Source of the DNA: Cedecea neteri NBRC 105707 = ATCC 33855
GTDB taxonomy: Bacteria > Pseudomonadota > Gammaproteobacteria > Enterobacterales > Enterobacteriaceae
Direction: 5' to 3'
NCBI RefSeq assembly: GCF_001571265.1
Contig: NZ_BCTL01000016.1
Span: 62,001-126,000, forward strand
Length of the DNA stretch: 64,000 nucleotides
Under the pieces are notes generated by a model that saw only the letters and a list, made by a program, of their open reading frames with translations, had not been told where the DNA came from and did no database searches. The first letter of the stretch is position 1. Each line of letters starts with the position of its first letter. The translations under genes were made by a program, and so were the position numbers. This document shows positions 26,549-36,617 of this stretch, piece after piece.

Positions 26549-27199
26549 TTACTCTTTGTCCGCCGGCGTCAGGCTCACGGAGGAAAGGTAATTCAGCAGG
26601 GCAATATCGTTTTCCACACCCAGTTTCATCATGGCTGATTTCTTCTGGCTGCTGATTGTTTTGATGCTGCGGTTCAGCTTGCGGGCGATCTCGGTCACCA
26701 GGAAACCTTCTGCAAACAGGCGGAGGACTTCACTTTCCTTCGGCGACAGGCGCTTATCGCCATAGCCACCTGCGCTGATTTTTTCCAGCAGGCGGGAAAC
26801 GCTCTCAGGGGTGAATTTCTTGCCTTTCTGCAACGCGGCGAGGGCTTTAGGCAGATCGGTCGGCGCACCCTGTTTCAGTACAATCCCTTCAATATCCAGA
26901 TCCAATACCGCGCTAAGGATAGCCGGGTTGTTGTTCATGGTCAGCACGATGATCGACAGGTCCGGGAAGTGACGCTTGATGTATTTAATCAGCGTGATGC
27001 CATCACCGTATTTGTCGCCTGGCATGGACAGATCGGTTATCAGAACGTTGGCTTCAAGCTTTGGTAAGTTATTGATAAGTGCCGTGGAGTCTTCGAATTC
27101 ACCGACAACATTCACCCATTCGATCTGCTCAAGAGATTTGCGAATGCCGAACAGAACAATTGGATGGTCGTCAGCAATAATTACGTTCATGTTGTTCAT
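26549..27199 (-). CDS. rcsB: RcsB, response regulator
   Basis: DNA-binding response regulator of the Rcs system, controlling capsule, motility and cell division genes alone or with partners such as RcsA. It has 216 aa, as in E. coli. The receiver domain has phospho-acceptor Asp56 (LITDLSMPG); the C-terminal LuxR-type helix-turn-helix contains LSPKESEVLRLFAEGFLVTEIA. The start at 27199 (MNNMNVIIADDHP) matches the family; a longer frame to 27310 runs into rcsD and is rejected. It follows rcsD after 16 nt. Confidence 0.97.
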   Translation of the reverse strand: MNNMNVIIADDHPIVLFGIRKSLEQIEWVNVVGEFEDSTALINNLPKLEANVLITDLSMPGDKYGDGITLIKYIKRHFPDLSIIVLTMNNNPAILSAVLDLDIEGIVLKQGAPTDLPKALAALQKGKKFTPESVSRLLEKISAGGYGDKRLSPKESEVLRLFAEGFLVTEIARKLNRSIKTISSQKKSAMMKLGVENDIALLNYLSSVSLTPADKE

Positions 27200-27215
27200 G
27201 TAATAGGCTACCTTG

Positions 27216-29876
27216 CTACAGCAGACTTTTGACGTAAGCATCAATGTCGCTGATATATTTTTGTATGTTTGAAGCATCACTTTCACGAATGTGGTGCTCC
27301 AACGTTTCACATAACTGTTTGCCGGGCACCAGATTCAGCATCGCAAACACGCCCTTCAGGCGGTGCGCAGTCTGAGCCAGAGCGGCAAAGTCGCCCGCTG
27401 CAGATTCAGTATACAGCCTGGTAACATCTTCCGGTACCGTGTCGACAAACAGCGCGTAATAACCGCTGGCGTGCAGCTGAGCGTTTTCGTCGCCGCCCAG
27501 AGGCGAATCCGGTGTGTCTTCTTCCGCCAGTTGGTTTTCAATCAGCTGCAGAACGGCGTCCTGCATCGCATTGCTGATATTAAAGTTTACCCGGAACTGG
27601 CCAGGTGCAATCTTCCGCATTCCGTTTTCATCATCGCTTAAAAGCAAGCCCGAAGCAGTAAGATTAGACGGATTATCAGTGAGGAAGATATCAAAGTCTT
27701 GACTCGCGAGCCTTTCGTCCGGGGAAATACAGTTTGCGCCCCAGTTTTCCAGCATTCTGGTCACAATGGTACGCACCTCATTGGAGGTGATATCCAGCAT
27801 TGCCACGACATCATCCAGCAGTTTTTCTTCCTGTACTTCCGCCTGGGGTTCAGCGGCCATTCTGATGTGTAAATTATAGCGCGTGCCGATGTCCGGGCGC
27901 GTTTTGATGTTCAGGTGGCCGCCGAGCTTGCGCGCAAGGCGATCGCAGAGATAAAACGCGAGACCATTGGCCTGGCCGTAACGGTCTTCGCTGGTTTCGT
28001 TTAGGAACGGGAAGTGCAGATTATCCACTTCTCCGTTGCCGATCCCGTTGCCGGTATCCAGTACACGGAACAGCAGGCGATCCGGCCCGGCTTCCTCTTC
28101 GCAGATTTCAAGCGTGATTTTGCCAATCTGCGTTGTGGTCACGGAATAGTGCAGCAGTAGCTCGAGGATTTTGCGCAGCACGTCTTTGTCGCCGTGGCGT
28201 TTTTCATCGGCCGGCAGGTTGTTGTTGATCAGTAGCTGTAGCCCTTTACGCTTGATAATCGGCAGCATCGACAGCGCGACTTCATCGACAAGCGACTGAA
28301 TGGAGAACTCGCCTGGACTGGTTTTCCAGCTGTCGGCTTCCAGCATGTTAAGGAGCTGGATCTCATCGACCAGGCGGACAATGGTCTGGGCATCGTTCGC
28401 CAGCTGCAGATGTTTACTGTCGTTAATTTCTGCTGCATGTTCCGCCAGTTGCTTAACCGGAAGCTGTAGGGCTTCACCAATATGCTGCATGAAAGCGGCC
28501 CGGCCCTGCTGATTTTTCTCATACAGGCGCTGTGCCTGCTTGAGCTTCTTGTTCACCAGAATTTCACGATCCTGGTCCCGGATAACAAAAATCTGCGTGC
28601 GCGGCGCTATCTGGCTGCGGAACTGGCGAATCTCATACAGCTCGTTGTTGACCGTGGCCTGAATAACGCCCTGGTGCTGATCCGCCATCGAAATGATGTT
28701 TTGCAAATTCAGATGGGGCAGCAAATGGTCGGCAATTTTGTTGCTTATTACCGTGCGATTGGCATCGAGATCGTGGACCAGCAGGCCAAGCGGCAGGATG
28801 GCCACGATCTCTTCGTTTAGCGCCCGCAGGATTTGTAGCTCACCGTTACCCGGATTGCTTTCTGCCTGGCGCTGGGGCTGCTGGCGGAAGGTTGCGAAGC
28901 CAAAAACGGCTAACCCGAGCAGCGCAATGTTCAGCAGTAAAGGCAGAAGAATGTTTTGCAGCGTATCCATCATCAGCGTACCAAACGGTACTTTCCACAC
29001 TAGCTGGAGCTGAGTCGTGGCCACCGGCGCGGTGATTTCAATCCGGGCGCTATTAAAATTAATGCTCACGCTGTCCGGATCGTCTTTATCGGTTGCCGTG
29101 GCGGCGGCCCGCTGACGCTCATCTGGATCGAGCTGGAAGCTGTCCAGCGACATTGTCGGTGGAATAAGATCGTTAATCGGCAAATCAAATGCGACCACGG
29201 TGGCCAGATGCCCGGGCTGATTAAAGGTGGTTCGAAGCGTGAAGTAATGGCCGTTTTGCCAGTTTAGCTTGCGCAGCGACGAGAAACTTTCGCGCTCGTC
29301 CAGGGCATTCGCCTGCTGCAGCATCTCCGCCCGGCGTGAGTCTACGATGGTGCCGACGCCGGAGTCTTTGAAGCCGGAAGAGAGATCTTTTAGCGGCAGG
29401 GTAGAGACCAGGATCATGCTGTTGTCCTGGCCGTTCAGGTAGTACATCGACCACGGGCTGCTTTCGGCACCCCATAGCGTGTCCAGATAGCCGGATATCC
29501 GCTGCGTCATTTCCAGCGTAGAGCTGTCATGGGAGCCAAAAATCAGCGCCTCGGTTTTGCTGCGCGGTTTGTCGAGGTAATAGACATCCTGGCGCAGACG
29601 AGTTTCCTGCAGGTTTTCCCCGGAGGACGCCGGCGCGGTAGCAATGTTGTCGTAGATTTGCCACGTAGCATAGCGATAGGTTTCTACCCGCTTATGCAGA
29701 GCGTGGGTGATGTCGACAATCTGGTAGCTTTTATCCTTTAGCCAGGCATTGACGGCGCTTTGTACCAGCACGCCCATCGAGACAAGCAGGACAACGATCA
29801 GCAGCAGAAAGAAGCGAGTAATGTTGCCGGGGAACAGTGAGAATTTATTTAGCGACGTATTTTCAGACTGGCTCAT
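27216..29876 (-). CDS. rcsD: RcsD, phosphotransfer protein of the Rcs relay
   Basis: Inner-membrane intermediate that relays phosphate between RcsC and RcsB. It has 886 aa (E. coli 890). There are two membrane segments (about 20-42 and 305-330), a kinase-like domain without a phospho-acceptor His (only an ATPase-like fold, with NGIGNGEVDNLHFPF), an ABL-like region and a C-terminal HPt domain with His838 in AQTAHRLKGVF. The start at 29876 (MSQSENTSLNKF) fits the E. coli length; a frame to 29960 adds residues with no family support. It forms an operon with rcsB. Confidence 0.95.
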   Translation of the reverse strand: MSQSENTSLNKFSLFPGNITRFFLLLIVVLLVSMGVLVQSAVNAWLKDKSYQIVDITHALHKRVETYRYATWQIYDNIATAPASSGENLQETRLRQDVYYLDKPRSKTEALIFGSHDSSTLEMTQRISGYLDTLWGAESSPWSMYYLNGQDNSMILVSTLPLKDLSSGFKDSGVGTIVDSRRAEMLQQANALDERESFSSLRKLNWQNGHYFTLRTTFNQPGHLATVVAFDLPINDLIPPTMSLDSFQLDPDERQRAAATATDKDDPDSVSINFNSARIEITAPVATTQLQLVWKVPFGTLMMDTLQNILLPLLLNIALLGLAVFGFATFRQQPQRQAESNPGNGELQILRALNEEIVAILPLGLLVHDLDANRTVISNKIADHLLPHLNLQNIISMADQHQGVIQATVNNELYEIRQFRSQIAPRTQIFVIRDQDREILVNKKLKQAQRLYEKNQQGRAAFMQHIGEALQLPVKQLAEHAAEINDSKHLQLANDAQTIVRLVDEIQLLNMLEADSWKTSPGEFSIQSLVDEVALSMLPIIKRKGLQLLINNNLPADEKRHGDKDVLRKILELLLHYSVTTTQIGKITLEICEEEAGPDRLLFRVLDTGNGIGNGEVDNLHFPFLNETSEDRYGQANGLAFYLCDRLARKLGGHLNIKTRPDIGTRYNLHIRMAAEPQAEVQEEKLLDDVVAMLDITSNEVRTIVTRMLENWGANCISPDERLASQDFDIFLTDNPSNLTASGLLLSDDENGMRKIAPGQFRVNFNISNAMQDAVLQLIENQLAEEDTPDSPLGGDENAQLHASGYYALFVDTVPEDVTRLYTESAAGDFAALAQTAHRLKGVFAMLNLVPGKQLCETLEHHIRESDASNIQKYISDIDAYVKSLL

Positions 29877-30292
29877 TGTATGTACGCAACCCGGCGAAGC
29901 CTCGCCAATCCTGGATGATAGATAGCCCAACTGTGTGAGTGAGCCGTTTTGCCTTAGCATTTTAGCGCTTGCAGCGGCTAAGAATACCTTTATATGACGG
30001 TGCCGTCAGCAATCTGACGCAGTATAGGGGGTTCTCAGATTTTTTTCAGGTGACTGATTATTAGGAAAAATCCTTAAATAAGGATTTGCGTTAAGTCTTG
30101 TAGGCAATTTGTACAGCTGAAGAAGATTTGTACAAATATTGAAGGCTGGAATGTTGGGTCAGGGGGATATATTTTTTTAAGAAAAATCCGCATTCGATAT
30201 GAAATATGAAGAAAAAAAGCAGATCGATTAATTAACAGACGTTACAAATTTCATCGTTAGCACAAGAATATTAAAGTTGTGTAAAGAAGGGT
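29877..30292 (-). other. rcsD upstream region
   Basis: This stretch of about 416 nt has no gene and lies upstream of rcsD and downstream of micF. It is AT-rich. Near rcsD it has a palindrome TGACGG-TG-CCGTCA (29995-30008) and, at 29979-29992, TAAGAATACCTTTA, which resembles the RcsAB box at about 10 of 14 positions. The rcsDB promoter is expected here, but I cannot place it precisely. Confidence 0.6.
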
Positions 30293-30385
30293 AAAAAAAA
30301 ACCGGATGCATGCATCCGGTATTAATAGGGGTAAACGGACATTCAGATTCGAATGACGGTAATAAATAAAGTTAATGATGATAGC
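30293..30385 (-). ncRNA. micF: MicF, antisense regulator of ompF mRNA
   Basis: Hfq-dependent small RNA that base-pairs with ompF mRNA and blocks its translation. The minus strand begins GCTATCATCATTAACTTTAT and matches the E. coli MicF 5' region, which is the ompF-pairing end. The RNA is 93 nt, the same as in E. coli. It ends with the stem ACCGGATGCATGCATCCGGT followed by eight T. It is divergent from ompC and shares its OmpR-controlled upstream region, as in E. coli. Confidence 0.93.
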
Positions 30386-30541
30386 GATAATGATTCTATC
30401 GCCTAAGTTAAGAAAAAAATTATCATTCAGTGCTACTTTTTTATTTATTGTGTAATTCATTGATTTTATTTAATTGTTATTATTTTTTGATTATTGGTGC
30501 TTATATTTTTAGCTATTTGTGCTAAAAAAAGTTCCCTCATA

Positions 30542-30606
30542 TTTACATTTTGATACATCTATAATGACAAATGAAACATCTATATAGTTTTCGTATCATA
30601 TTCTTG
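30542..30606 (+). promoter_or_regulatory. OmpR-binding sites of the ompC/micF promoter
   Basis: Three tandem 20-bp OmpR sites can be aligned to E. coli C1-C3: TTTACATTTTGATACATCTA (30542-30561), ACAAATGAAACATCTATATA (30567-30586) and GTTTTCGTATCATATTCTTG (30587-30606). The -10 candidate GACAAT is at 30631-30636. The leader up to the ompC ATG (about 75 nt) is strongly conserved and ends with an AGAGGG ribosome site. Confidence 0.82.
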
Positions 30607-30713
30607 TTGGATTATTCTGTATTTGTTTTGGACAATGAATTTGCCGACTGATTAGAGGGTTAATCAGTAAGCAGTGGTAAATAAAATAAGGCATATAACA
30701 GAGGGTTAATAAG

Positions 30714-31808
30714 ATGAAAGTTAAAGCACTATCCCTTCTGGTACCGGCTCTGCTGGTAGCAGGCGCTGCAAATGCAGCCGAAATTTACAACAAAGACGGC
30801 AATAAATTAGACCTGTACGGTAAAGTTGATGGTCTGCACTATTTCTCCAACGATAAAGGTAATGACGGCGACAAAACCTATGTTCGCTTCGGCTTCAAAG
30901 GTGAAACTCAGATCAACGACCAGCTGACCGGTTACGGCCAGTGGGAATACAACGTTCAGGCAAACAAAGACGAAGGCGCAAGCGATCAGGCATGGACTCG
31001 TCTGGCATTCGCTGGTCTGAAATTCGGTCAGGGCGGCTCCTTCGACTACGGTCGTAACTACGGCGTAGTTTACGACGTGACTTCCTGGACTGACGTTCTG
31101 CCAGAATTTGGTGGCGATACTTACGGTGCAGATAACTTCCTGCAGTCTCGTGCTAACGGCGTTGCAACCTACCGTAACACCGACTTCTTCGGTCTGGTTG
31201 ATGGCCTGAACTTTGCTCTGCAGTACCAGGGTAAAAACGGTAGCCAGTCTGGCGAAGCTAAATCCGAAGGCGGTCGTGGCATTGTTAACCAAAACGGTGA
31301 CGGCTTCGGCGGCTCCCTGACCTATGCACTGGGCGAAGGCTTCAGCGTTGGTTCTGCGATTTCCAGCTCTAAACGTACCGCAGATCAGAATGCTGCCGGC
31401 GTGCTGGGTCACGGTGACGATGCAACCACCTACACCGGTGGTCTGAAATACGACGCAAACAACATCTATCTGGCAACGCAGTACACCCAGAGCTATAACG
31501 CTACCGCCATCAACAAATCTGGCTTTGCTAACAAAGCGCAGAACTTTGAAGTGGTTGCTCAGTACCAGTTCGATTTCGGCCTGCGTCCATCCATCGCTTA
31601 CCTGCAGTCTAAAGGTAAAAACATCGAAGGTTACGGCAGCCAGGATATCCTGAAATACGTTGATGTTGGCGCGACTTACTACTTCAACAAAAACATGTCC
31701 ACCTATGTTGACTACAAAATCAACCTGCTGGACAAAAATGACTTCACTCAGGCAACCGGCATCGGTACCGATGACGTTGTGGGTGTAGGTCTGGTTTACC
31801 AGTTCTAA
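30714..31808 (+). CDS. ompC: OmpC, outer-membrane porin
   Basis: General diffusion porin, 364 aa. The signal peptide (1-21, ending NAA-NA before AEIYNKDG) is typical. The 16-stranded barrel shows the pore constriction loop segment [14 protein letters not shown] and the C-terminal Phe (GLVYQF). Codon use is strongly biased, as in other highly expressed enterobacterial porins. Regulation by EnvZ/OmpR is supported by the upstream sites. Confidence 0.96.
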   Translation: MKVKALSLLVPALLVAGAANAAEIYNKDGNKLDLYGKVDGLHYFSNDKGNDGDKTYVRFGFKGETQINDQLTGYGQWEYNVQANKDEGASDQAWTRLAFAGLKFGQGGSFDYGRNYGVVYDVTSWTDVLPEFGGDTYGADNFLQSRANGVATYRNTDFFGLVDGLNFALQYQGKNGSQSGEAKSEGGRGIVNQNGDGFGGSLTYALGEGFSVGSAISSSKRTADQNAAGVLGHGDDATTYTGGLKYDANNIYLATQYTQSYNATAINKSGFANKAQNFEVVAQYQFDFGLRPSIAYLQSKGKNIEGYGSQDILKYVDVGATYYFNKNMSTYVDYKINLLDKNDFTQATGIGTDDVVGVGLVYQF

Positions 31809-31824
31809 TTCAGCTTAAGCTGAC

Positions 31825-31849
31825 AAAGGCGCCGCAAGGCGCCTTTTTT
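31825..31849 (+). terminator. ompC terminator
   Basis: AAAGGCGCC / GGCGCCTTT stem with a GCAA tetraloop and a run of T. Confidence 0.93.
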
Positions 31850-31938
31850 ATGTCTCAAACCTCAATGACTCGCCGCTTACTCCCGCTCCAGATAGCTTTT
31901 GCTGTACCCTTACTCCCCCAAAACTGGAGAATGACACC

Positions 31939-32985
31939 ATGGATTTACGCATTATTCGCCACGGCTGGCTTGCCGTCGCTTTTTTCGCTCTGTCAGGTTG
32001 CGATAACGCTCAGTCTGATGCCACAAAGGCCCTGGTGCTCGAAGGTAAAACCATGGGGACTTACTGGCGCGTTAGCCTGGCGGATGTCGATGATGCTCAG
32101 AAAGCCTCGCTGCAGAAAAAAATTCAGGATCAGTTGGATGCCGACGATCGACTCATGTCGACCTGGAAAAAAGACTCGGCGCTTTCCCTTTTTAACCAGT
32201 CCACCAGCACTGAGCCGTATCCGGTGAGCGAGGCGATGAGTGATATCGTCACGATGTCGTTGCGCATTGGCGCGAAAACCGACGGGGCGATGGACATTAC
32301 GGTTGGGCCTTTGGTCAATCTGTGGGGCTTCGGGCCCGATAAGCAGCCTCTGCACACGCCAAACCAGGCACAAATTGATGCGGCCAAAGCCTTAACCGGT
32401 TTGCAGCATCTGAAGGTGGTGAATGCTGCCGGTAAGCAGTGGCTACAAAAGGATCTGCCCGGGTTGTATGTTGATCTGTCGACTATCGGGGAAGGTTACG
32501 CCGCCGATCATCTTGCCCGTCTGATGGAGCAAAATGGCATTAGCCGCTATCTCGTTTCTGTCGGTGGGGCGGTGAGCACTCGAGGGACAAATCCGGCGGG
32601 GAAAGCCTGGCGAGTGGCCATTCAGAAACCTACTGACCGGGAAAATGCCGTGCAGGCGATGGTGGATATCAACGGCCACGGCATCAGTACTTCAGGCAGC
32701 TATCGCAACTATTACGAGCTGGACGGCAAGCGTATTTCCCACATTATTAACCCTCAGACCGGGCGACCTATCGAGCACAAATTAGTTTCCGCCACAGTCA
32801 TTGCGCCAACGGCGATGGAAGCGGATGGTTGGGACACCGGGCTGATGGTCCTGGGGGAAGAAAAAGCCAAACAGGTTGCGGAGAAAGAAGGCCTGGCCGT
32901 TTACCTCATCAGCAAAGAAGGGGACGGATTCCGAAGCTGGATGTCGCCGCAGTTCAAAACCTTCCTGCTTGACGAAAAAAATTAA
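31939..32985 (+). CDS. apbE: ApbE, periplasmic FMN transferase lipoprotein
   Basis: Flavin transferase that covalently attaches FMN to Thr/Ser of target proteins from FAD, in the periplasm. It has 348 aa (E. coli 351). It has a lipoprotein signal with lipobox LSGC (Cys20 or so). The conserved ApbE core includes GKTMGTYWRV, VDLSTIGEGYAADHLA and the metal/flavin site near GISTSGSYRNYY and HIINPQTGRP. The gene stands alone after the ompC terminator; its stop overlaps the Ada box of the next operon. Confidence 0.95.
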   Translation: MDLRIIRHGWLAVAFFALSGCDNAQSDATKALVLEGKTMGTYWRVSLADVDDAQKASLQKKIQDQLDADDRLMSTWKKDSALSLFNQSTSTEPYPVSEAMSDIVTMSLRIGAKTDGAMDITVGPLVNLWGFGPDKQPLHTPNQAQIDAAKALTGLQHLKVVNAAGKQWLQKDLPGLYVDLSTIGEGYAADHLARLMEQNGISRYLVSVGGAVSTRGTNPAGKAWRVAIQKPTDRENAVQAMVDINGHGISTSGSYRNYYELDGKRISHIINPQTGRPIEHKLVSATVIAPTAMEADGWDTGLMVLGEEKAKQVAEKEGLAVYLISKEGDGFRSWMSPQFKTFLLDEKN

Positions 32986-32992
32986 AAAGCAA
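32980..32992 (+). promoter_or_regulatory. Ada box of the ada-alkB promoter
   Basis: AAT-N6-GCAA (AATTAAAAAGCAA) matches the Ada operator bound by methylated Ada and aligns with the E. coli ada promoter (AATTAAAGCGCAA). It overlaps the end of apbE and lies 67 nt before the ada start. Confidence 0.75.
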
Positions 32993-33058
32993 GAAGCCGA
33001 GTTTTTCATCCGGCCCGTGCTGCCATGATGGTATCGTTAAGTTAAGCATGAGGTCGCG

Positions 33059-34132
33059 ATGATGAAACAGACAAACGGCTATATCACAGATCAGCAGCGC
33101 TGGCAGGCGGTGGAACAGCGCGATGCAGGGGCTGACGGGCAATTCGTTTTTGCCGTCAAAACAACCGGTATTTTCTGCCGGCCCTCCTGCAGCGCCCGCC
33201 GTCCACTGCGTGAAAATACGGGGTTCTACGCTTCGCCCGAAGCGGCGCTTGAGGCCGGTTTCCGTGCCTGCAAACGCTGCCAGCCGGACAAGCTTGCCCC
33301 TGAGCTCCAGCGAGTCGCGCGTATCGAACAAGCCTGTCGTATTATTGAAGCCAGCGATTCGCCTCTCACGCTTGATGAGCTGGCAGGGCAGGTTGCTATG
33401 AGTAGCTTTCATTTCCATCGGCTGTTCAAAAGCGTCACCGGCCTAACGCCGAATGAATGGCAAAAAGCACATCGCGCTCGTCGGCTGCGTGGCGCCCTCG
33501 CGCAGGGAACAGAGGTAACAAAGGCCATTTTTGATGCTGGATTTCAGTCCGGCAGCGCGTTCTACCATCAGGCGGATGCTGCTTTGGGCATGACGGCGAG
33601 CCAGTACCGAAAGGGCGGGGCTCGTACGCACGTGCAGTTTGTGGTCGGCACCTGTCAACTGGGCGAGTTTTTGGTGGCGGAAAGCGAGCGCGGCATTTGC
33701 GCGATTTTGCTGGGTGAGAACGCCGAAACGCTCATTGTGGAGCTGGAAACTGAGTTTCCTTCTTCGCATCTTACGCCCGGTGATGAGGCATTTGCTTCTC
33801 GCGTGGCGCAGGTCATTAGCTTTATCGAATCCCCCACGGCTGAATTTTCGCTGCCGCTGGATATTCGCGGCACGGCATTTCAGCAGCAGGTATGGCAGGC
33901 GCTACGAGCCGTTCCGCCGGGATCTACCGTTAGCTATAGCGAACTGGCAGAACGTATAGGTAAGCCCGCCGCCGTGCGTGCCGTCGCCGGAGCCTGCGCG
34001 GCCAACACCCTTGCGGTTGCCATTCCGTGCCACCGAGTCATCCGCAGTGACGGAGGACTCTCCGGTTATCGCTGGGGCGTGGAGCGCAAACGCCAACTGT
34101 TGGAAAACGAAACGAGAAGGCAGAAAGAATAA
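33059..34132 (+). CDS. ada: Ada, methylphosphotriester and O6-methylguanine methyltransferase/activator
   Basis: Bifunctional DNA repair protein and transcription activator of the adaptive response. It has 357 aa (E. coli 354). The N-terminal zinc module has Cys40, Cys44, Cys71 and Cys74; Cys40 is the methylphosphotriester acceptor. An AraC-type helix-turn-helix follows (about 95-180). The C-terminal domain carries acceptor Cys324 in the IPCHRV motif. Transcription is probably autoactivated through the Ada box. The stop shares one base with the alkB start. Confidence 0.96.
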   Translation: MMKQTNGYITDQQRWQAVEQRDAGADGQFVFAVKTTGIFCRPSCSARRPLRENTGFYASPEAALEAGFRACKRCQPDKLAPELQRVARIEQACRIIEASDSPLTLDELAGQVAMSSFHFHRLFKSVTGLTPNEWQKAHRARRLRGALAQGTEVTKAIFDAGFQSGSAFYHQADAALGMTASQYRKGGARTHVQFVVGTCQLGEFLVAESERGICAILLGENAETLIVELETEFPSSHLTPGDEAFASRVAQVISFIESPTAEFSLPLDIRGTAFQQQVWQALRAVPPGSTVSYSELAERIGKPAAVRAVAGACAANTLAVAIPCHRVIRSDGGLSGYRWGVERKRQLLENETRRQKE

Positions 34133-34773
34133 TGCTGGATTTGTTTGCTGATGATGCTCCGTGGGAAGAGCCGCTTGCCGAGGGGGCGACTATCCTGCGG
34201 CGCTTTGCGCGGGAAGGTGCCAATGCACTGATGGCCGGTGTTCTGCAGGTCTCTCAGCAGGCACCTTTTCGCCATATGGTGACGCCTGGCGGGCACACCA
34301 TGTCGGTGGCAATGACTAACTGCGGCGCGCTAGGCTGGAGCACCAATCAGCATGGTTATCTCTATTCACCTCAGGATCCGTTGACCCGACAGCGCTGGCC
34401 GTTAATTCCGGAAGTCTTTCAGACTATTTGCCATCAAGCCTCAACGGCGGCGGGTTACCTGGATTTTGCACCCGATGCCTGCCTGATCAACCGCTATGCC
34501 GCTGGCACAAAGCTCTCTCTTCACCAGGATAAAGACGAGCCTAATCTGTGCCAGCCCATTGTTTCTGTCTCGCTGGGTTTGCCGGCCATTTTTCAGTTTG
34601 GTGGCCTGCAGCGCGGAGATCCTTTGCAGCGTGTCATGCTGGAGCATGGTGACGTTGTGGTCTGGGGAGGCGCCTCAAGGCTTTTTTATCACGGTATTCT
34701 GCCGCTCAAACCCGGTTTCCATCCTCTCACCGAACAATTCCGCTACAACCTGACATTTCGCCGTGCTTCGTAA
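34132..34773 (+). CDS. alkB: AlkB, 2-oxoglutarate/Fe(II) DNA demethylase
   Basis: Dioxygenase that removes 1-methyladenine and 3-methylcytosine lesions oxidatively. It has 213 aa (E. coli 216). Iron ligands His131, Asp133 and His187 and 2-oxoglutarate ligands Arg204 and Arg210 sit at the E. coli positions. It is the second gene of ada-alkB, overlapping ada by one base. Confidence 0.96.
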   Translation: MLDLFADDAPWEEPLAEGATILRRFAREGANALMAGVLQVSQQAPFRHMVTPGGHTMSVAMTNCGALGWSTNQHGYLYSPQDPLTRQRWPLIPEVFQTICHQASTAAGYLDFAPDACLINRYAAGTKLSLHQDKDEPNLCQPIVSVSLGLPAIFQFGGLQRGDPLQRVMLEHGDVVVWGGASRLFYHGILPLKPGFHPLTEQFRYNLTFRRAS

Positions 34774-34856
34774 GGTAAATAAAAATAAGAATTATTCTTG
34801 CTGTGGGCGGCGAGCCGTTTAAACTGCTCGCTGTTTTATTTGGCAGGTAGGGAATA

Positions 34857-36503
34857 ATGGAGCTACTTCGTGTGGTTTATCGCCAGTATCGCTGGCCTTT
34901 CTTAATGGTCATGGCGTTAAGCCTGGCAAGTGCGGCGCTGGGCATTGGCCTGATCGCGTTCATTAACCAGCGTCTGATTGAAACCCCCGATATTACCCTG
35001 GCGGTTTTGCCAGAGTTTCTGGGGTTACTCTTGTTGTTGATGGCGGTGACGCTTGGCTCGCAGCTGGCACTCACCACTCTCGGCCACCATTTTGTTTTTC
35101 GCCTGCGCAGCGAGTTTATTAAGCGCCTGATGGATACCGATGTTGAACGCGTAGAGCAACTGGGCAGCGCGGCACTGCTGGCGGGGTTAACCAGCGACGT
35201 GCGCAATATTACGATTGCCTTTGTGCGTCTGCCGGAGCTGGTGCAGGGAATTATTCTGGCTATTGGCTCCGCGGCTTACCTCGCCTGGCTGTCGCCCAAA
35301 ATGCTAGGTGTGACCACCGTATGGCTGGTGATTACCATTGTGGGGGGGTATTTGCTGGTGGCGCGGGTATACAAGCATATGGCTCAACTTCGTGAAATCG
35401 AAGACAAGCTCTATCACGATTATCAAACCGTTATCGAAGGGCGCAAGGAACTTGCTCTGAACCGCGAGCGTGCTGAGCGAATTTACGAAGACACCTATAC
35501 GCCCCATGCCGCCGACTATCGAAACAATATTATCCGCGCAGATACTTACCATCTAAGCGCGGTAAACTGGTCCAATATTATGATGCTGGGCGCTATTGGC
35601 CTGGTGTTCTATATGGCTAACAGCCTGGGCTGGTCCGATACCAACGTGGCGGCAACTTTTTCTTTAACGTTGCTATTCTTGCGTACGCCGCTCCTTTCGG
35701 CCGTCGGGGCGTTACCCACGCTGCTAAGCGCCCAGGTTGCGTTCAATAAGCTGAACAAGTTCCAGCTTGCGCCGTACGATGCTGCTTTCCCCCGTTCGAA
35801 GGCTGCGGGAAACTGGCAGCAGCTTGAAATGCGCGATGTGGTGTTTCAGTACGGGGATAATAGCTTCAGCGTTGGCCCGCTGAACCTCACCATCAAGCGC
35901 GGGGAACTGCTGTTTCTGATTGGCGGTAACGGCAGCGGAAAATCCACTCTGGCCATGCTGCTAACGGGGCTCTATCAGCCTGTCAGCGGAGCGATTTATC
36001 TTGATGGTCAACGCGTCGAGACGCAGGTGCAGGATGACTATCGTAAGCTGTTTTCAGCGGTATTCACCGATGTCTGGCTGTTCGATCGTCTGTTAGGGCC
36101 ACAGGGCAAACCGGCTAATCCTGAGCTGATCAATAGCTGGCTCGAGCGCCTGAAAATGAGCAGTAAGCTGGAGCTGGACAACGGCACCATTCTTAATCTC
36201 AAGCTATCGAAGGGGCAGCGCAAGCGCGTGGCGTTGCTGCTGGCAATAGCGGAAGAGCGCGATATTATTCTGCTGGACGAATGGGCCGCCGATCAGGACC
36301 CCCATTTCCGCCGCGAGTTCTACCAGGTTTTGCTGCCGTTAATGCAGCAAATGGGGAAAACGGTCTTTGCCATCAGCCATGACGACCACTACTTCATCCA
36401 CGCCGATCGGCTTTTGGAAATGCGCCAGGGCCAGCTCAGCGAGTTGACCGGCGACGAGCGGGCACAAGCTTCACGTGATGCCGTGGCAAGAACGGGTCAT
36501 TAA
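34857..36503 (+). CDS. yojI: YojI, ABC exporter (microcin J25 efflux family)
   Basis: Inner-membrane ABC exporter with a fused membrane and ATPase domain, 548 aa (E. coli 547). In E. coli it exports microcin J25 together with TolC. About six hydrophobic segments occupy residues 1-300. The ATPase has Walker [10 protein letters not shown] (356-364), signature LSKGQRKR and Walker [14 protein letters not shown]. It lies 83 nt after alkB and is followed by its own terminator. Confidence 0.94.
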   Translation: MELLRVVYRQYRWPFLMVMALSLASAALGIGLIAFINQRLIETPDITLAVLPEFLGLLLLLMAVTLGSQLALTTLGHHFVFRLRSEFIKRLMDTDVERVEQLGSAALLAGLTSDVRNITIAFVRLPELVQGIILAIGSAAYLAWLSPKMLGVTTVWLVITIVGGYLLVARVYKHMAQLREIEDKLYHDYQTVIEGRKELALNRERAERIYEDTYTPHAADYRNNIIRADTYHLSAVNWSNIMMLGAIGLVFYMANSLGWSDTNVAATFSLTLLFLRTPLLSAVGALPTLLSAQVAFNKLNKFQLAPYDAAFPRSKAAGNWQQLEMRDVVFQYGDNSFSVGPLNLTIKRGELLFLIGGNGSGKSTLAMLLTGLYQPVSGAIYLDGQRVETQVQDDYRKLFSAVFTDVWLFDRLLGPQGKPANPELINSWLERLKMSSKLELDNGTILNLKLSKGQRKRVALLLAIAEERDIILLDEWAADQDPHFRREFYQVLLPLMQQMGKTVFAISHDDHYFIHADRLLEMRQGQLSELTGDERAQASRDAVARTGH

Positions 36504-36526
36504 GTCAGTGCCGCCTAAACAAAGTT

Positions 36527-36559
36527 AAAAAAAACCAGCCAATTAAGGCTGGTTTTTTG
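36527..36559 (+). terminator. yojI terminator (near-identical to that of tRNA-Pro)
   Basis: AAAACCAGCC / GGCTGGTTTT stem with an AATTAA loop and a T-run. The stem matches the hairpin at 38112-38139 on the other side of the mgtE-like gene. Confidence 0.92.
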
Positions 36560-36617
36560 TTTTCTTCATCCTGCCGCGCTATAAACTAACTCGTCATTTC
36601 CACGGAACAGCTTATTT

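Noticed and set aside
30257..30460. A 67-codon frame across the micF region
   Set aside because: The DNA is explained by micF and its promoter region; the peptide has no family features.
36504..36617. Mg2+ riboswitch upstream of mgtE
   Set aside because: The 114-nt gap contains the yojI terminator and is too short for an M-box; no such structure is visible.
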